Assembly (NCBI GenBank): GCA_963930655.1
Contig: OZ005616.1
Location: 10,754,001-10,818,000 of the forward strand
Reading direction: 5' to 3'
DNA from: Myrica gale
Taxonomy: Eukaryota; Streptophyta; Magnoliopsida; Fagales; Myricaceae
Length of the DNA: 64,000 bases
Every line of letters begins with the position of its first letter. The first letter of the stretch is position 1. Shown here piece after piece: positions 22,922 through 36,149 of the stretch. The notes under the pieces were generated by a model. It was not told the origin of the DNA. It did not search any database and was given only the letters and a program-made list of their open reading frames with translations. Made by a program: the position numbers and the translations under genes.

Positions 22922-25900
22922 TTACTTTTCCCGTATACTTGTCTTCCTGTTGATTGCAACCACCTTCTGAAGAGGGCATCTACGAGGTAAGGGGAAACAG
23001 ATCAGAATTATCTCATTATAAAACCCATGCAGTGCAATAACCTGCGTCTATGGATATGAAATTCAACATTTCATATGCTACATTTCCACAACCACATCAT
23101 GTTGCCAAATCAGTCAGTTCCGATTTATTTACTAGTTTCTCATTATTAGCATTTCTGACCCTAGGTTAGGAATAGGGCAGATTTAATCTTTCATTTTTTT
23201 TTCTAAGAAAAAAAGGCCACATAGCGCGGGGACCACTAGAGCATATGGGACTACTGTGATTCGAACTTTCATTAGGAGCAAGTCCCGAGTCCTAGCCACA
23301 GTCTGCATAAGCCTCCACCCCTAATAAAGGGTGATCTCTTTTCTCTCTCTTTCTCATCCCTTCACCAACACTACACCCCCCCCCCCCTTTCTTCCTCCCT
23401 CTTCTTCTTAAACACCATTCGTTTTACCTTTTATTTTCTGAGTACCATTCGTTTTACTTTATCATACTGATCCTGACTCTATTTGCATTCAATGAGATAC
23501 TGCCAAAATAAGTTCAGATATAATATCAAATGAAAGACAACATCACATGTTCCAGTACTGTAGCATTTGCTTTTAGGCAGGAGAGAGAATATAAGAACGC
23601 ACCAAACCCAAAGCTTCTGTTGCACTTCTATGACTCCCTTCACCGCAAACCCCAATGAGCACAGTCAAAAGATACTCCCTCTGTTCTAATTTCAAGTGTT
23701 TCTCCAGACCTCTAGCAACCATCTCCATCTCAGGCTGCAGAACATGTTCATATGAAATATAAACCCAGAGGTAATTGGGTAATTCCTCACATAATTACTG
23801 CATCCACAGAATAACTGAATCCTAAAGCAGGCATAACAGGATTACAATGCAAACATCTCATCTACATTCCATTAATACAAAGAATTGGTCATAAGCCATA
23901 GAAAGAAGGAGCAAAGTCCACATAGTCTGGAGCCAAGAGGCATCAAATGGTTAAGAAAACTATTTATAAAGAACTGACTGTTTCCTATGACCAGAATTTG
24001 ATTTACCTACAGTATACACAGGGAGCTCAAATATCTGTGCTCCATTTAACAAGCTGTCATATGACTAAGATTTTTATGCAACTAAAGTTGTTAATCTTCT
24101 AATGCTTTTAAAAGAACCTTTAGGTCTGACCAATTAGAGACCAAAAGGTCAAAGTTGCTATTACAGACTCCACCTCTTGGAAAAGCTTAGGAATAAAAGT
24201 GTTTAAAATCATTCCAAGCTACTGAACTGTTGGAGGAAGCAGGAATAAGATACTGCAATGGGTGCCAGGGTGGCAGACCAGTTTTTTTTTTTTTTGATAA
24301 ATAAGGCAATCTCATTAGAAAGAGTGAAAACATTATAAAGGTTATACCGAAATCACTAATCCAAACAAGCACGAAAGCTAAGAAAATCATCTAAGTCCAC
24401 AAAAGGGCAACCAAGCACGGAATTAGCCCAACAGAAAAGAGAAAACAACATAACCCCCTTCAATCTATCAAGAGACAAAGAAGAGTCTTCAAAACATCTA
24501 CTATTGCGCTCCCGCCAGAGACACCAACAAATACAAGATGGTATCAATCTCCAAATAATCTTCGCGATAGGATTGGAAAACTTCCTCTTCCAACACCACA
24601 GCACATCCACCACCGTCTCAGGCATAACCCAATGATAATTCACAATACAAAGTACACGAGAACACAACCCTCACGCTAAAGGGCAATGCAACAAAACATG
24701 GTCAACCAACTCCCCACCACATCGACATAAGAAACATCATTCCGCAACATACACCAAGACCTACGAAGATTATCAGTAGTTAAAATCTTCCCAAGAGAAG
24801 CCTCCCACACAAAGAAGGAGACTCTATAGAGACACCAAGACCTCCAAACACCCCTCCAAGGGAACGGCAAAGAAACCCCACCCGAAAGCAGCCCATACAT
24901 AGACTTGAGAGTGCCTACCATTAGACCACGTATACAACCCCCCAGCCATCGCAAGATCCACCAACCCACATTCCTCAATGAAGTCTGAAAACTCCATCAT
25001 AGCACTTCTATTGCCCCCAAGACCCGACCTCTCACTCGCAAAGAGAGTGACATTAAAATCACCCCCAATACACCAAGGGAGACTCCATAACGAATAAATC
25101 CCTACCAGCTCATCCCACAACAACCTCCTACTACTCTCATCATTCGGACCATAAACACCAGAAAAGATCCACATAAAACCATCCTCGACATTCTTGAATA
25201 ACATCGAAATCGAGTAGGAACCGACACAAGACTCGACCATCTCCAACACTCGAGAATCCCACAGAACCAAAATGCCACCCGAAGCTCCATCAGCCTCCAA
25301 ACTACACCAATTCACGTGGGACCCGCCCCATAAACGTCTCACTAAGGCCCTAGACACAAATGACACCTTAGTCTCCTAAAGACAAACTAAATCCGTCTTC
25401 CACCCTCTTAACAAGTTCCCCACGCCTTTGCATTTAACCATATCATTCAAATTCCTCACATTCCAACTGATAATTCTAGGCTTCATAAGACATTATCAGC
25501 AGCCCTCCCCAAAATCTTACACCTCCTAGAGCTTGAGCCCCTAACATCGTAATTCACAGAAGATTCCAAATCCCTAAGCTCCCTCACCATTTTGCCACGT
25601 GACTTTGCCATTGATTTCCCAACACACTCCCCCCTATCCTTCTCTAAAGCAGCAAACAAATTCATAAGATCCCTTTCATACCCCTCACACGACACCCCTA
25701 CCAGATGCCTGAAAGAAGACACCATATTAAGGACCCAGCTAGAGGGAGCAGCCGAGCTAACATCCTTCACAGTCTCCTATGAGTGTAGAAGCATCCGCAG
25801 CGGCTCAACAAAGATAGCATTCTCCTTACTCTCACAAAGAATCATCTCATCTTCCTTGGACGAAGCGTCAACAAAGAGCCCATCCCCAGATCGTACAACA

Positions 25901-28900
25901 GCGTCGCTATCAATGGATTGCTAAAGCGAAGGAGGCTCCACCAGGGGTGCTGAAAACCTTCCAGCAAGACCCTCGTCTCCCACCCTCTCAACAAGTTCCC
26001 CACGCCTTTGCATTTAACCATATCATTCAAACTCCTCACATTCCAACTGATAATTCTAGGCTTCATAAGACATTATCAGCAGTCCTCCCCAAAATCTTAC
26101 ACCTCCTAGAGCTTGAGCCCCTAACATCATAATTCACAGAAGATTCCAAATCCCTAAGCTCCCTCACCATTTTCCCACGTGACTTTGCCACTGATTTCCC
26201 AACACACTCCCCCTATCCTTCTCTAAAGCAGCAAACAAATTCATAAGATCCCTTTCATACCCCTCACACGACACCCCTACCAGATGCCTGAAAGAAGACA
26301 CCATATTAAGGACCCAGCTAGAGGGAGCAGCCGAGCCAACATCCTTCACAGTCTCCTATGAGTGTAGAAGCATTCGCAGCGGCTCAACAAAGATAGCATT
26401 CTCCTTACTCTCACAAAGAATCATCTCATCTTCCCTGGACAAAGCGTCAACAAAGAGCCCATCCTCAGATCGTACAACAGCGTCGCTATCAATGGATTGC
26501 TAGAGCGAAGGAGGCTCCACCAGGGGTGCTGAAAACCTTCCAGCAAGACCCTCGTCTCCCACAGTACCTCCCTTCTCGACCAAAGACACCATCAACTTCC
26601 CACGAGAAGTAAGATGTTCGGTCCCCTGCAACTTCAAAGAGATACAATCCTCACAAGCTCCCTCAACAACACCAACATCCCCACCTCCCCTTTCTGTCAT
26701 AATAGCCAAGGCAGAGGGCACACAACCCTTCGACAAAGCCTCTCCGAGCTTTGGCGGCAAAAACCCAGTACCTGCGATCTTGCCTCCCATGTAGCCCACC
26801 TCGTTCACCTCAGAATGCGCCGAAGTCCTCAAGCCCACAACAATCAGAGCAGCCCCACCACCCATAGAACCCCCGACATCCACCTCCGAAACTGCCGAAT
26901 CAAATTGGGCTAGCAGACAGACCTCCGAAGCGCCAGAGCAGATGCGAGCGACAGGCTCCTCCAAGGCCGACGACAACCCACCATGTCCCAGAGCCTCCAC
27001 GACCACGACAGAACTCACGGGAACACTTTCCCCCTTCGCCGGCGTCATTTGTTCCTCCTCCGAGAAACCCACTTCAGTCTCGGCTAGTATCTGTCCAACG
27101 ACGCCCAGCCCATGCGACGTTGGAGCAGAAATAGGCTCGAAGTCACATCCAAAATCACCCAGGGAAGGTGGGCTGAAGACGCAAGCTGGAGCAATGGGCC
27201 CAAGGCCCATATCTTGCACCACATTCCCCACCATGAAACTAGGCGAGCCCAGACCAATAGGAAGAACCTAGACTTTGTCAACCTTCGAAGACTCGAACCT
27301 AAATCCACATACCGCACAATGCAGTGGATTCCAGGGCCCCACCTCCACTTTCTTGCTTTTAGCCAGCTCAACGAGACACTCCAGATCACTTTTAATATGC
27401 ATTAAATGCTCCCAGAACACGCCTACATCCCCCGTCGTCGCAGCAGGTGCTCCCATCTCATCATTGCTATTGGAAGACGTAAGTCTCAGGCCCGAGTCTG
27501 CATGCAGCAACATTGGGACTCCAACAGTCGGCCGCTTAAACTTTTTGCCATCGCCTATTTGATTTCCGCTGGCCACCGTATCAACCGCCACCTTCGTCTC
27601 CGGCGCACTGTCCTGAACCATCTGAGCGAAAGAAGTTCCCTGCCTGATCTTCGAGCCACCAGAACGCACCCTTCTACCCTGAGTTCACCAAGGACTGAGA
27701 TCAGCTCTTCACAAACCGAAGCAAACGCTTGCCACCCATGCCTCATTTTCCCCTTAGGAATTATCATAGCCCCTCGTCTACGTCTATCTCCAAATTCAGC
27801 TAGGACCATGTAACTGCCATTCTTGTTAGAGCATTGTTGAGCCAAGAACGCACGCGGAGATTCATTAAATGTCTCTAAAAAATCTCTTACCTCCTTAGAA
27901 TCCACCAGTTTTCCAAACACATTTGCCAACCAAGTCACCCTGTATCTATCGAAACGAATCATACTCTGAGACTTCCTACTCCGCTCTGTAAGAGAAACGG
28001 TGCCAGACGATCTAACCGAAAACTGAAGAGACTTAGCCTCTATCAATAGACTACGAACAAACGCCATCGATGCTCCTTCACCACCTTTTGTTAGGGTTCG
28101 CCAATGCCTTGCCCTTTTTTGCTGGGTCCATCTAATTCACAATGAAGCTGTCCAAGCATCATAAGGAAGGAGGACCGAGGATACCCACCAAATGAACGAA
28201 ATAAATGACATCACATATAGGATGGCAGACCAGTTAATATGATCTTATCATTTGCAGAGAAAAACAGTACGGCCAGAAAATGGCAACAAGAGAAAATGAG
28301 CAGAAACTGAGTGTCTGTGTTCCTAACTGTCAATAAAGTTAAAAACAAGACAACTCTATAACAATACAAAGGAGAAAGGTGCTTTTTATGATTGTCATCA
28401 GAGGTAAATGCAATAAAAATATTTCATAAAACATGATTATAAAGTGCATCTCTATGATTCGTCCAGTAGATTCTACAAAACTAAATCACATACAGAGGAA
28501 TCCTCAGGAGGAAATATCCGTAGCATAAGGCATATCTTTGAGAGTTCCAATTTTGCTTCAGCATGTTTACCTTGCATTTCCAAAGCCTGCGATCAAAGTG
28601 ATAACGTACAAAGCATATATTTAAGAAAGTATCAAAAGGGAATATAAATGTTTTCTAGGGTAAAAGTTACGTCAACCTCCTTTGTGGTTTGGGAAAATGT
28701 CAGGGATTTACCAACTATTTTCAGAAAAGACACTTCACCCCTTAAGAATTGCAATGATGCAATCCATATAACCCTTATGATCACTTAGTTGTGAAGTGGT
28801 AACTACACCAGATTGACCAGATGACGAGGGAAATCAAAACAAAAGAGGAATAAAAGAAAAAGGATAACAATACCAGCTTCAGGGGTCAACGTGCCATTTT

Positions 28901-31900
28901 TTAAAATAGGGTCTCATCTCTGATTTTTTTGAAAACTCTAAGGGCTGTTAGTCTAGTTTAGTTATCCTTCTTTTTACTAGCAAATACTCCTCAGAAGATA
29001 AATAGAGAAACAAATAATTAAGATTCGCAAAAAGATCGATTTTTTGGGCTTTTGAACTGAACAATCACGTCTTGAGGAACACGTAATAGCAATTGTCCAT
29101 GCTAACGAAATATGCCAAATTTACAAAAACTTATATAATTTTTCTCTAGTCCCATATTCGTGTAACCAAAGTTCTTTGTCCCCAAACTTTTAGACACATG
29201 ATTCTCATGTGGAAGAGGTCAAAACACCATTGAAATCATGTAAGGCAATCCAGGAAAGTAGATCCATTAAATGATCACATTGATTAAACTTTAGAATTCC
29301 CTCAATGAACCAATCATGGCTGCGGTTACGGAAAAGAGAGTAGGTTTTCAATTCAACTCGGATGATTAACCCCGATTAAACTGGCATGGACTTATCTGAA
29401 TTGCACCCACTAATCACGATCAGCAAAATGATCTATTCAGGCTACTCTATCTGATCTCAAATCATAAAGAGCCCCCAAATTTAGCATCCTTTTCTCACTA
29501 TTTCTACCCATATTATCTTACACCTCCTTCCATCTCCTTTTATTCCATTGGTTGAATTAAATTGCTATTTCCAGCCATAGCCATAATCAATCTATGTTGC
29601 AAATGGCAAACCATCTTAAATGATTCTCCTTCGTCTTTTCCTCTATAAGAGCCTACTAAATCTTTGGAAGGATTCCGTTATTATATCTTATCTTACATCC
29701 CCTTCACAATTCTCATTTCAGCTACGATCATTTTCAAATCTGTCACTTTTCACAGCACTGACATGCTTTACCACAGCATAGCTGGTCATATGGCAATCTT
29801 ATAGAATTTTCTCGCCAGCTTAATAGGTAGTCTAAGATCACCTACATGCTCCCAATGCACTTCTCCACTTCATCCACCCTTCTCTTGCACAGCTCCATTA
29901 CTTCATCTAACCCATTCTCACTCGGTGAGTCATATCCTGCTCAATCTCCCCCTCTCTATAGATTATAGCTCCCCGATATTGAAAATGATTGCTCTTTGGT
30001 ATCTGATAGACATCAAATTTTACTGTGCCTCTATCTCTATTCTACTTTTTCTCAAACCCTTATAAGAGAGCATCCCTCCAATGAGATCCCAATACCATCC
30101 AAACAAATTTGAGCAATCCCAAGATTGTAGAATTTTATAGTGTTGCAGAAGTACCATGAGTTCACAGAACATGTTATAATATAGCAAATCTTGCCTATCC
30201 TAATGAGTCAGGATTTTTTGTAAGATACCGTTGAAAACCCTGCAACGTTCCAAAGTAGACAAATATCTCCATATTTTACCCATGTGTAGTCTTTTCCCAC
30301 CAAACTGGATTATCAATTGCAAGAATGAGCACAGAAAGATTACCCACGCCTGTAAAAAGCGTGAACGTGTACGTGCAGCAACAGCTGCAGACACAATTCT
30401 TGCTGCACGAATGTTTTCAAGCCCAATGCTTTCTGCAATCCCAGCGACAAATTGCCGAGCATCTTCACCATCAATCTGAACAGAGGTGGAATGACTTGGT
30501 GACCTGCAATATTTCTATATATGTTACAATGCAGCTCCTAGCTACTGTGTTTAATTTATGCAGGCAGGCCTAGCAACAAACCTGCTGCACACATTTAAAA
30601 CAAAGTCGACCGAAGCACGATAGAACCAATCGCGTGTATTTGTTGTGTCAAATGAGACACTTACTCCAGATGTCCTGCATATTTGACGTAACTGCTCACC
30701 ATACAGGCAAAGAAGAGTCCAATGCATTATGGAAAATAGTCAATGAAACAAACTATTATAATTAAACATTTAAATAATGTCAAAAAGGTTATCCCAGCAA
30801 TGATTTGAATTCTACGATATAATGCTTTTCGAATTTCACCAAATGAGTTCAATAAGACTCATACATTCAGATAAATACTACTATTTTTTTTTCACAAGCA
30901 TATACTTGGATGAAAAGATTGAAAGCAGAACATCATAACGCATGCAATATATTTATCAGTTGTCCTTTATAAACAAAATAGTTATCTTTAGACGATCTAA
31001 GATTCAGTAAGCAGCAAATAGCCACTATTTGACCAAATATTAGTGTTCTCATAACTCAAAAATCCAAATAAAAGCATAGTTTATAGTTCCTGTACTTCGG
31101 TATGCAAATACATATCAAGTAGTTAGTTCTATACACACAAGGCACATAGAAGTGCCATGAGCAACTTTATAGATCTGGAATAGCAATGATTTCAGAATTC
31201 TGCTTGACTTAACCATGCCCTACAACGGTGAAACTTCTATTTGTTAGCCCATATTCGCTGAATGCGCTCTAATAAAGACTTCCCTACTCACATTAGATGT
31301 CCTAAACACGTGATTTCCGCCCACTATACAAGTGCAAAGGACATAGTACCTACTTGACCCACTCTCAAGCATCAGAACATAATTACAAACTGGTATCACT
31401 TATGTGACAACCTTGTTAAAAGAACATTTTGAAGTTTTATTTAGAGAAATGAAGGATGTTACTGTGATGCCAACTCAACCCCTCAGTGCCAAGGTCCAAC
31501 ACGAAAGGTTTTCAAATAAGGAGCAGCCTAGAAAAACCAGAACCCTCCCAGCTCTGAGAAGGTTGCACTAAGCGCTCACCCAACCCTATGTAAGTACATT
31601 TTTGCTGCATGCATATTGACTTTCCACGGGTGACATGAAAAACAAGATTTGGCTAGCGGCCTACTTCTACTGCAACTTAAATAGTCCTTATTTATACAGT
31701 ATTTAACAAAAATTCCTTGAGCACAGAGTTAAATGGACCCCAGTATGCAGGCATGGTTGCACGTAAATAAAGTCACCACGTTATGAATACATGCAGACGT
31801 CTTATTGCATTTATCTACGTATTTCTGACTGAATGCAGACAAGCGAACAGACAGTGTCCAGAAAATAACAGTTTCTTTTTATGAGAAAAGTTTAGAAGAG

Positions 31901-34900
31901 TCTATTCACTTTTAAGTGAGACTAGATCACACAATCATATAAAATGACATAAAAGAAACACTGACTTGAACAATATCATCCTCCATTATGTCCTTTCCCT
32001 TCATTCTATTGTCCACGATCACTGAAAATCAAGTGGATGAGTTGCAACTTGAAAAAAGCATGACCATAACCTCAAGAAAACTTTGAGAAATACATAAATT
32101 TTACCTGCAAGAAACACAAAATTCCAAATTTGAGAATACTTGTAATATAAATGAAATACAAACATAACGTATATAACAAATAGCATTAAAAAAAGACCAA
32201 ATTTACTTGCTGCACCCAAATACCAGACATACATGAGAGATATAATGAATCTAATCTTATACAGCTAATAGACAAACTTCACCGAATGTGATTAAAACTT
32301 TATATCACAATGAAGGCATCAGAGCTCAGAGCTTCTTTTACTACTCAATTATTGGAAGAATTGTGATTAGTTAACAGCTACATACACATACAAACAGGGA
32401 GGCACTTACTTTACATGCTTTCTTCAATTAAAGTTACTTAACATGTCAAGTCCCACGTGTCAGCAAACCAAATCAGCCACAAGCCAATCAACACCACATA
32501 TAGCTCTAAGTTTCCATCGGACAGACAGTGGATGACACATTCAGCTTACACAAAATCAAAAATTTCAAGTGTACAAGTTTAAAAAGGAACAAAAGTTTTC
32601 AATTTCCTTTTCTTTTTCAGGGATAAGCAGAGCATACTTCATTGATGAACATGAAAAGAATCACAAGTCACTGCTCACCCACCAGTACACACCCACAATG
32701 ATTTTCTCTCTTGTCAAGATTATATGGAACTGAAGCTACTGAAAAGTAAGTTGAAATCTTATTTCAAAATGAAAATTGAAATGATACCTAGAATGATGTA
32801 GCTATTTGGTGGACTGAGTTCTATTAGTTTGTTTGGATTTGACAAGACAAGGAAAAGAAACTAGTTGTTATAACATCATTTTTTTTTTGGGTTCCACTGG
32901 CAAGAAGGGGGGGGGGATTAGGAGAGGTTGCATACAGGCAACTCTTGGGTCCATCAGGAAAATGAGATTCGCTGCTAAAATTTTCATCGAACTATCCATT
33001 GATCTCTCTCAATCCGTCTATCAAAACTCGGACTTTCTTGTTTGTATTAAACAGTTCCTTTCCTTCAAAATCAAAAAGTATTTTCGGAAAAAAATTTATG
33101 CTAAAAATACATACTTCAAATAGCATCTCCTCCATCTTTAAATAAAGGGTCAAGGGTCGATATTGACGTTTGGTTGATAGGAAGAAAATCCTCCATCTTT
33201 AAATATGGTACCACGTCCAATAAGGCACTAACAGCCAACTCATGGTAGTTAGTAAGCTTTGAACCAAGAATACCAGCAATTCATGGAAATAACAGTACCA
33301 TATCTTATCCACAAATGTCATATTTGTGAACAATAGCAAGGCCCTGCCCTTGTACTCGTGGTAATAAATGTACTCACCTACAATACCTTCCAGGACACAA
33401 CAGCACCAGTTTTTAGTTCCAATTATGCAACAAACCATAGACTTTGAGACAGCAGAGGAAGCAATCAGCCATTTATAACCATGAATAAACTCACCCCAAA
33501 ATTTGGCGGCATAGGGAGCTTTCAAATCATTCAATTTTCTTGCTCACCATGCCTACTACTAGCTAATTTAGAATCTATATGCAGAAACTCTGATAATAGA
33601 AATTCAGTAGGAATGATTTTAGAAAACCTCTAGCTCTCCGGAGTTACTATCATAGAAGAAAGGTGATGCGTGATCATCTAAGAAGCATCTGATTTTGCAA
33701 TTTCATTTTGCTTTCGTTATAATTTCACTTATGTATAAATACTAGAAATACAATGCCCGGCTTGAAGTTGGTCGGTATACATAAATTTGGATAATGCTTT
33801 TTTAGCTTAATCAGAATTTCAAGGGTTTATAGGTGATGCCTCCATCCATCAGAGTCAAATGTATGTATTGCAAGGCTTAGAAGTTAAGGGCTTTATGAAA
33901 TCAATGTTTTCTTAGCGAAAATTTGACTTGAAGAGAATTGTAACTAAACAAACGTATCAGGGTCCTTGTTTGATTAACTATATAAGTCGAGGCATTTGTA
34001 TGGTTGACATCAACAAAGTAGGAGTACTTAAGTCATTCAGCAGAAACCAACAATAGTCAAAACCGTATACACACACAAATGAATAAAAACGGCCCTTTGA
34101 GCTCTCCTAGTTGATAGGGCCAAAAAACCTAACCACAATATTAATAATCAGCAGGTTACACAGCAATCCTCCAAATAATATTATAGTATCCTAAGTTTAG
34201 TAGGACTAAAATTGGTCAACGAGCACAAGAAAAGCACTCAGCCCATTCAGTGAAATTTGAAGGAACTATTGAAAAGATGCAAATTTCTGCTTGTCGGAGT
34301 TTAGTCAGGAATTAGCAATTAGCAGAACAACTAAATCACAGGCCAACAATAGATTAGGAATTTGACAACCAGAAACATCACTAAAATTCCAGTAAAGTCC
34401 TCTAAAAGAAGAGCAAAGGAACACTAACCTCGTATCAACCTGTCAGCTTCCCTCTGATACTCCAGCTTATTCATCATAAAAGCTGGCCGCTCTACCGAAA
34501 CCGGCCACCATTTTGGCAGCTTCTTCTCCAGCTGCCGGAACCGATTCCTCTGAACTCTCTCTGACGCTCTCACGTTGACACTAGAAGCCGGCGACAGTGG
34601 ATTCCCCGAAATCCTAACATTTCTCTCCACACTGACCCCACTTCCAACAACCACCTCTCTTCCCCCAAGACTCCGGTCCCGCCGCACCACAACGGGGCCG
34701 TTCCCGAACCCGGACCGGCCCCGAAGAAACGCCGACACTATTTTACACAAAGCCCAAAAAGCGAAAACCAACACGAAACTGCAAACGACCAAACTGCCCA
34801 GGAACTGAACCGTAGATCGGCGACAGGACACGACAATTCTGCGGTCATAGTCTAGAGCAATCAGAGTCTGAAGGTCTTCATAAGCGTCTGTTGCAGCAGA

Positions 34901-35212
34901 AAAGAATTGATGGAATTTGGACTGCGAGGAGCGGTAAAGGGTTTCCACGAGCGGCGACGTTTGAGGGGAGAAGAGGTTGAGGTCTATGACCGTTTGGAGC
35001 TTAAGGTCAGGGGAGGAGTCGGTGGTGGAGGGGGACGTGAACTTGAGTTTCCTTCTTCGGTAAGTACGACGCCGTCGGGGAGGCATGGAGGAGCAGGAGA
35101 ACGAGGGGAGGGGGAGAGGCTTGGGGTGGCATTGGTGCTGGCGGCGGCGGTGGTGTGGGAGAGGGAAGCGTGAGAGGGAATAAGTATGGGTTAGCGTGTT
35201 TACAGAGTTCAT
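22922..35212 (-). CDS. Conserved plant membrane/plastid-type protein of unknown function, seven exons
   Basis: Not assigned to a named gene; the C-terminal half has the look of a conserved plant single-copy protein. Coding exons (minus): 35212-34429, 32021-31966, 30691-30582, 30503-30344, 28586-28494, 23734-23603 and about 22966-22922, giving 459 aa in a continuous frame. The N-terminus is rich in S, P, H and R without acidic residues, as in a chloroplast transit peptide. One membrane helix follows (FLGSLVVCSFVLVFAFWALC, about residues 135-160). The conserved part reads EREADRLIR-type ...YQREADRLIRVIVDNRM, then LRQICRTSGVSVSFDTTNTR, SVDFVLNVCSR, DARQFVAGIAESIGLEN, LEMQGKHAEAKLELSKICL and ARGLEKHLKLEQREYLL, and ends with a basic INRKTSIREK. 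The last acceptor is ambiguous by three bases (CAG or AAG). The start overlaps a TATATATG string, so initiation at the MPPRRRR methionine is possible. Intron 5 holds a 3.9-kb LINE. Confidence 0.85.
24824..25366 (-). pseudogene. LINE ORF2 fragment: AP endonuclease joined to the ORF2 C-terminus
   Basis: The frame carries the second half of an L1 endonuclease: LVGIYSLWSLPWCIGGDFNV, SERSGLGGNRSAMMEF and GGLYTWSNG, the hallmark GDFN and WSN motifs of plant LINE ORF2. After WSNG (near 24920) the sequence jumps into the segment that normally follows the RT, matching [13 protein letters not shown] of the copy at 46.4-47.3 kb (here KSMYGLLSGG in another frame). The join removes the whole reverse transcriptase domain, so the element cannot retrotranspose by itself. 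The endonuclease start MKPRIISWNVRSLND lies at about 25484, upstream of a stop. Confidence 0.88.
25400..26559 (-). repeat. 580-bp tandem duplication within the LINE
   Basis: Unit 1 (25400-25979) and unit 2 (25980-26559) are nearly identical; both contain MKDVxSAAPSSWVLNMVSSF and MKPRIISWNVRSLND on the minus strand. They span the end of ORF1 and the start of ORF2. Differences include CAGCCCTCCCC/CAGTCCTCCCC, CATCGTAATT/CATCATAATT, CATTTTGCC/CATTTTCCC and a one-base length change in the C run near 25628/26208. Confidence 0.93.
27555..28067 (-). pseudogene. LINE ORF1 N-terminal region
   Basis: Encodes MAFVRSLLIEAKSLQFSV...[19 protein letters not shown], then [40 protein letters not shown] and [19 protein letters not shown], an ORF1-like protein shared with the LINE-derived copies at 42.3-43.3, 51.5-53.8 and 59.3-60.4 kb. 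After LGEL the frame shifts (at about 27.66 kb the true continuation, SGGSKIRQGTSFAQMVQ, is in another frame). ORF1 of plant L1 binds RNA, but no zinc knuckle is obvious in this part. Confidence 0.8.
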
Positions 35213-35537
35213 ATATACAGATTACATGTGAGGAGTGCAGCGGTCTGGGCTGGATTCCGGCCTTCCGCCTTACGAGCAAGGCCGGTGACTCCGGTTGTGA
35301 GGAGGTAGTAATTTGTCGTTGCCTCGCTGATGATATTCGAGACTACTTCTATGGCTGCCACGCACAGCACTGTTAATGGCTACAAATGCGTTGTTCCTTT
35401 CTCGAGGGCGAGTAATGTCAAAAGCAATTGAATCCATTGCAAAAGGAATAATAATAATAATAAAGTGTAAAAAAAAATAGTTTAGGTTGTATGTGGGCCG
35501 CCAATTTTGGTGACTAGAAAACAAAAAGGGACCGAAG
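35213..35537. other. Presumed promoter/leader of the minus-strand gene ending at 22922
   Basis: On the minus strand TATATATGA overlaps the first ATG (35212), so it is unlikely to be the true TATA box for that start; transcription probably begins further right. An AAT trinucleotide run lies at about 35446-35462. No protein-coding evidence on the plus strand. Confidence 0.35.
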
Positions 35538-35729
35538 GCTGCGTTTGTGTGTTAAAATTTTACACCTTCTAAAATTTTAACACAATAAAATATTACAATA
35601 TAATATATCTCTCCCATCAAATCACTATTTTTCACTACAAAAAATATAAAAAATTATCTCTCTTCACTTTTTCACTAAACTCAATACCTAAAATTTTAAC
35701 AACACTAAAATTTTACAAAACAAACCCAC
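35538..35729. mobile_element. AT-rich MITE, 192 bp
   Basis: The left end GCTGCGTTTGTGTGTTAAAATTTTA pairs (with about four mismatches over 22 bp) with the right end read on the other strand, GTGGGTTTGTTTTGTAAAATTTTA. The direct repeat CCGAAG flanks it at 35532-35537 and 35730-35735. No coding capacity. Inner sequence (ATCTCTCTTCACTTTTTCAC) is reminiscent of the other AT-rich MITEs of the window. Confidence 0.65.
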
Positions 35730-36149
35730 CCGAAGTACTTCCCGATTTTGCTTGTCTCAGTGCATCACCGGCTTCAGGATATCCATTATATTGGATTCAA
35801 AAGCAATCTAAATGGAGATGAGGCCGCTCTCTAAAGGCTCTGGCCTTTCCTCCGCCTCCCCTGGGATCCTATCTCCTTACCTTGTGAACTTTTCCACATT
35901 ATTGTACCCCCTGCTGCATTGCCTTCCTCTTCCTCTCCCCTATCGTCTCTCCATATCTCTTTCTTCCTTGACCATTGTCCTTTCTTTTCGTCACAATCAT
36001 TTCTGTCTCTGCATTGCTTTTCGGGTTTTCTTCTCTCTGTCTATCCCTTTCCACCTTCCCATTTTCTCTTCTCCCTAGTTCCCTCTCATTTGCCTTATCT
36101 TTTCTTCTCTCCTTCTATCCCTTTCCACCATCCCATTTTATCTTCTCCC

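Larger units (their letters stand above)
24284..28222 (-). mobile_element. L1-type LINE lacking its reverse transcriptase, in intron 5
   Basis: Flanked by the identical 13-mer TGGCAGACCAGTT at 24271-24283 and 28223-28235. The poly(A) tail (T run on plus) is at the left. Order on the minus strand: short 5' UTR, ORF1 start MAFVRSLLIEAKSLQFSV at 28067, a frameshifted ORF1 body down to about 26.5 kb, a 580-bp tandem duplication, the AP-type endonuclease of ORF2, then directly the C-terminal zinc-binding part of ORF2 ([30 protein letters not shown]) and the 3' tail ending AATGAGATTGCCTTATTTATC. The entire RT core is absent. It sits in the same transcriptional sense as the host gene. Confidence 0.93.

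Noticed and set aside
34575..35376. Plus-strand frames opposite exon 1 of the seven-exon gene
   Set aside because: They are antisense shadows of a GC-rich exon that has splice-consistent frame on the minus strand.
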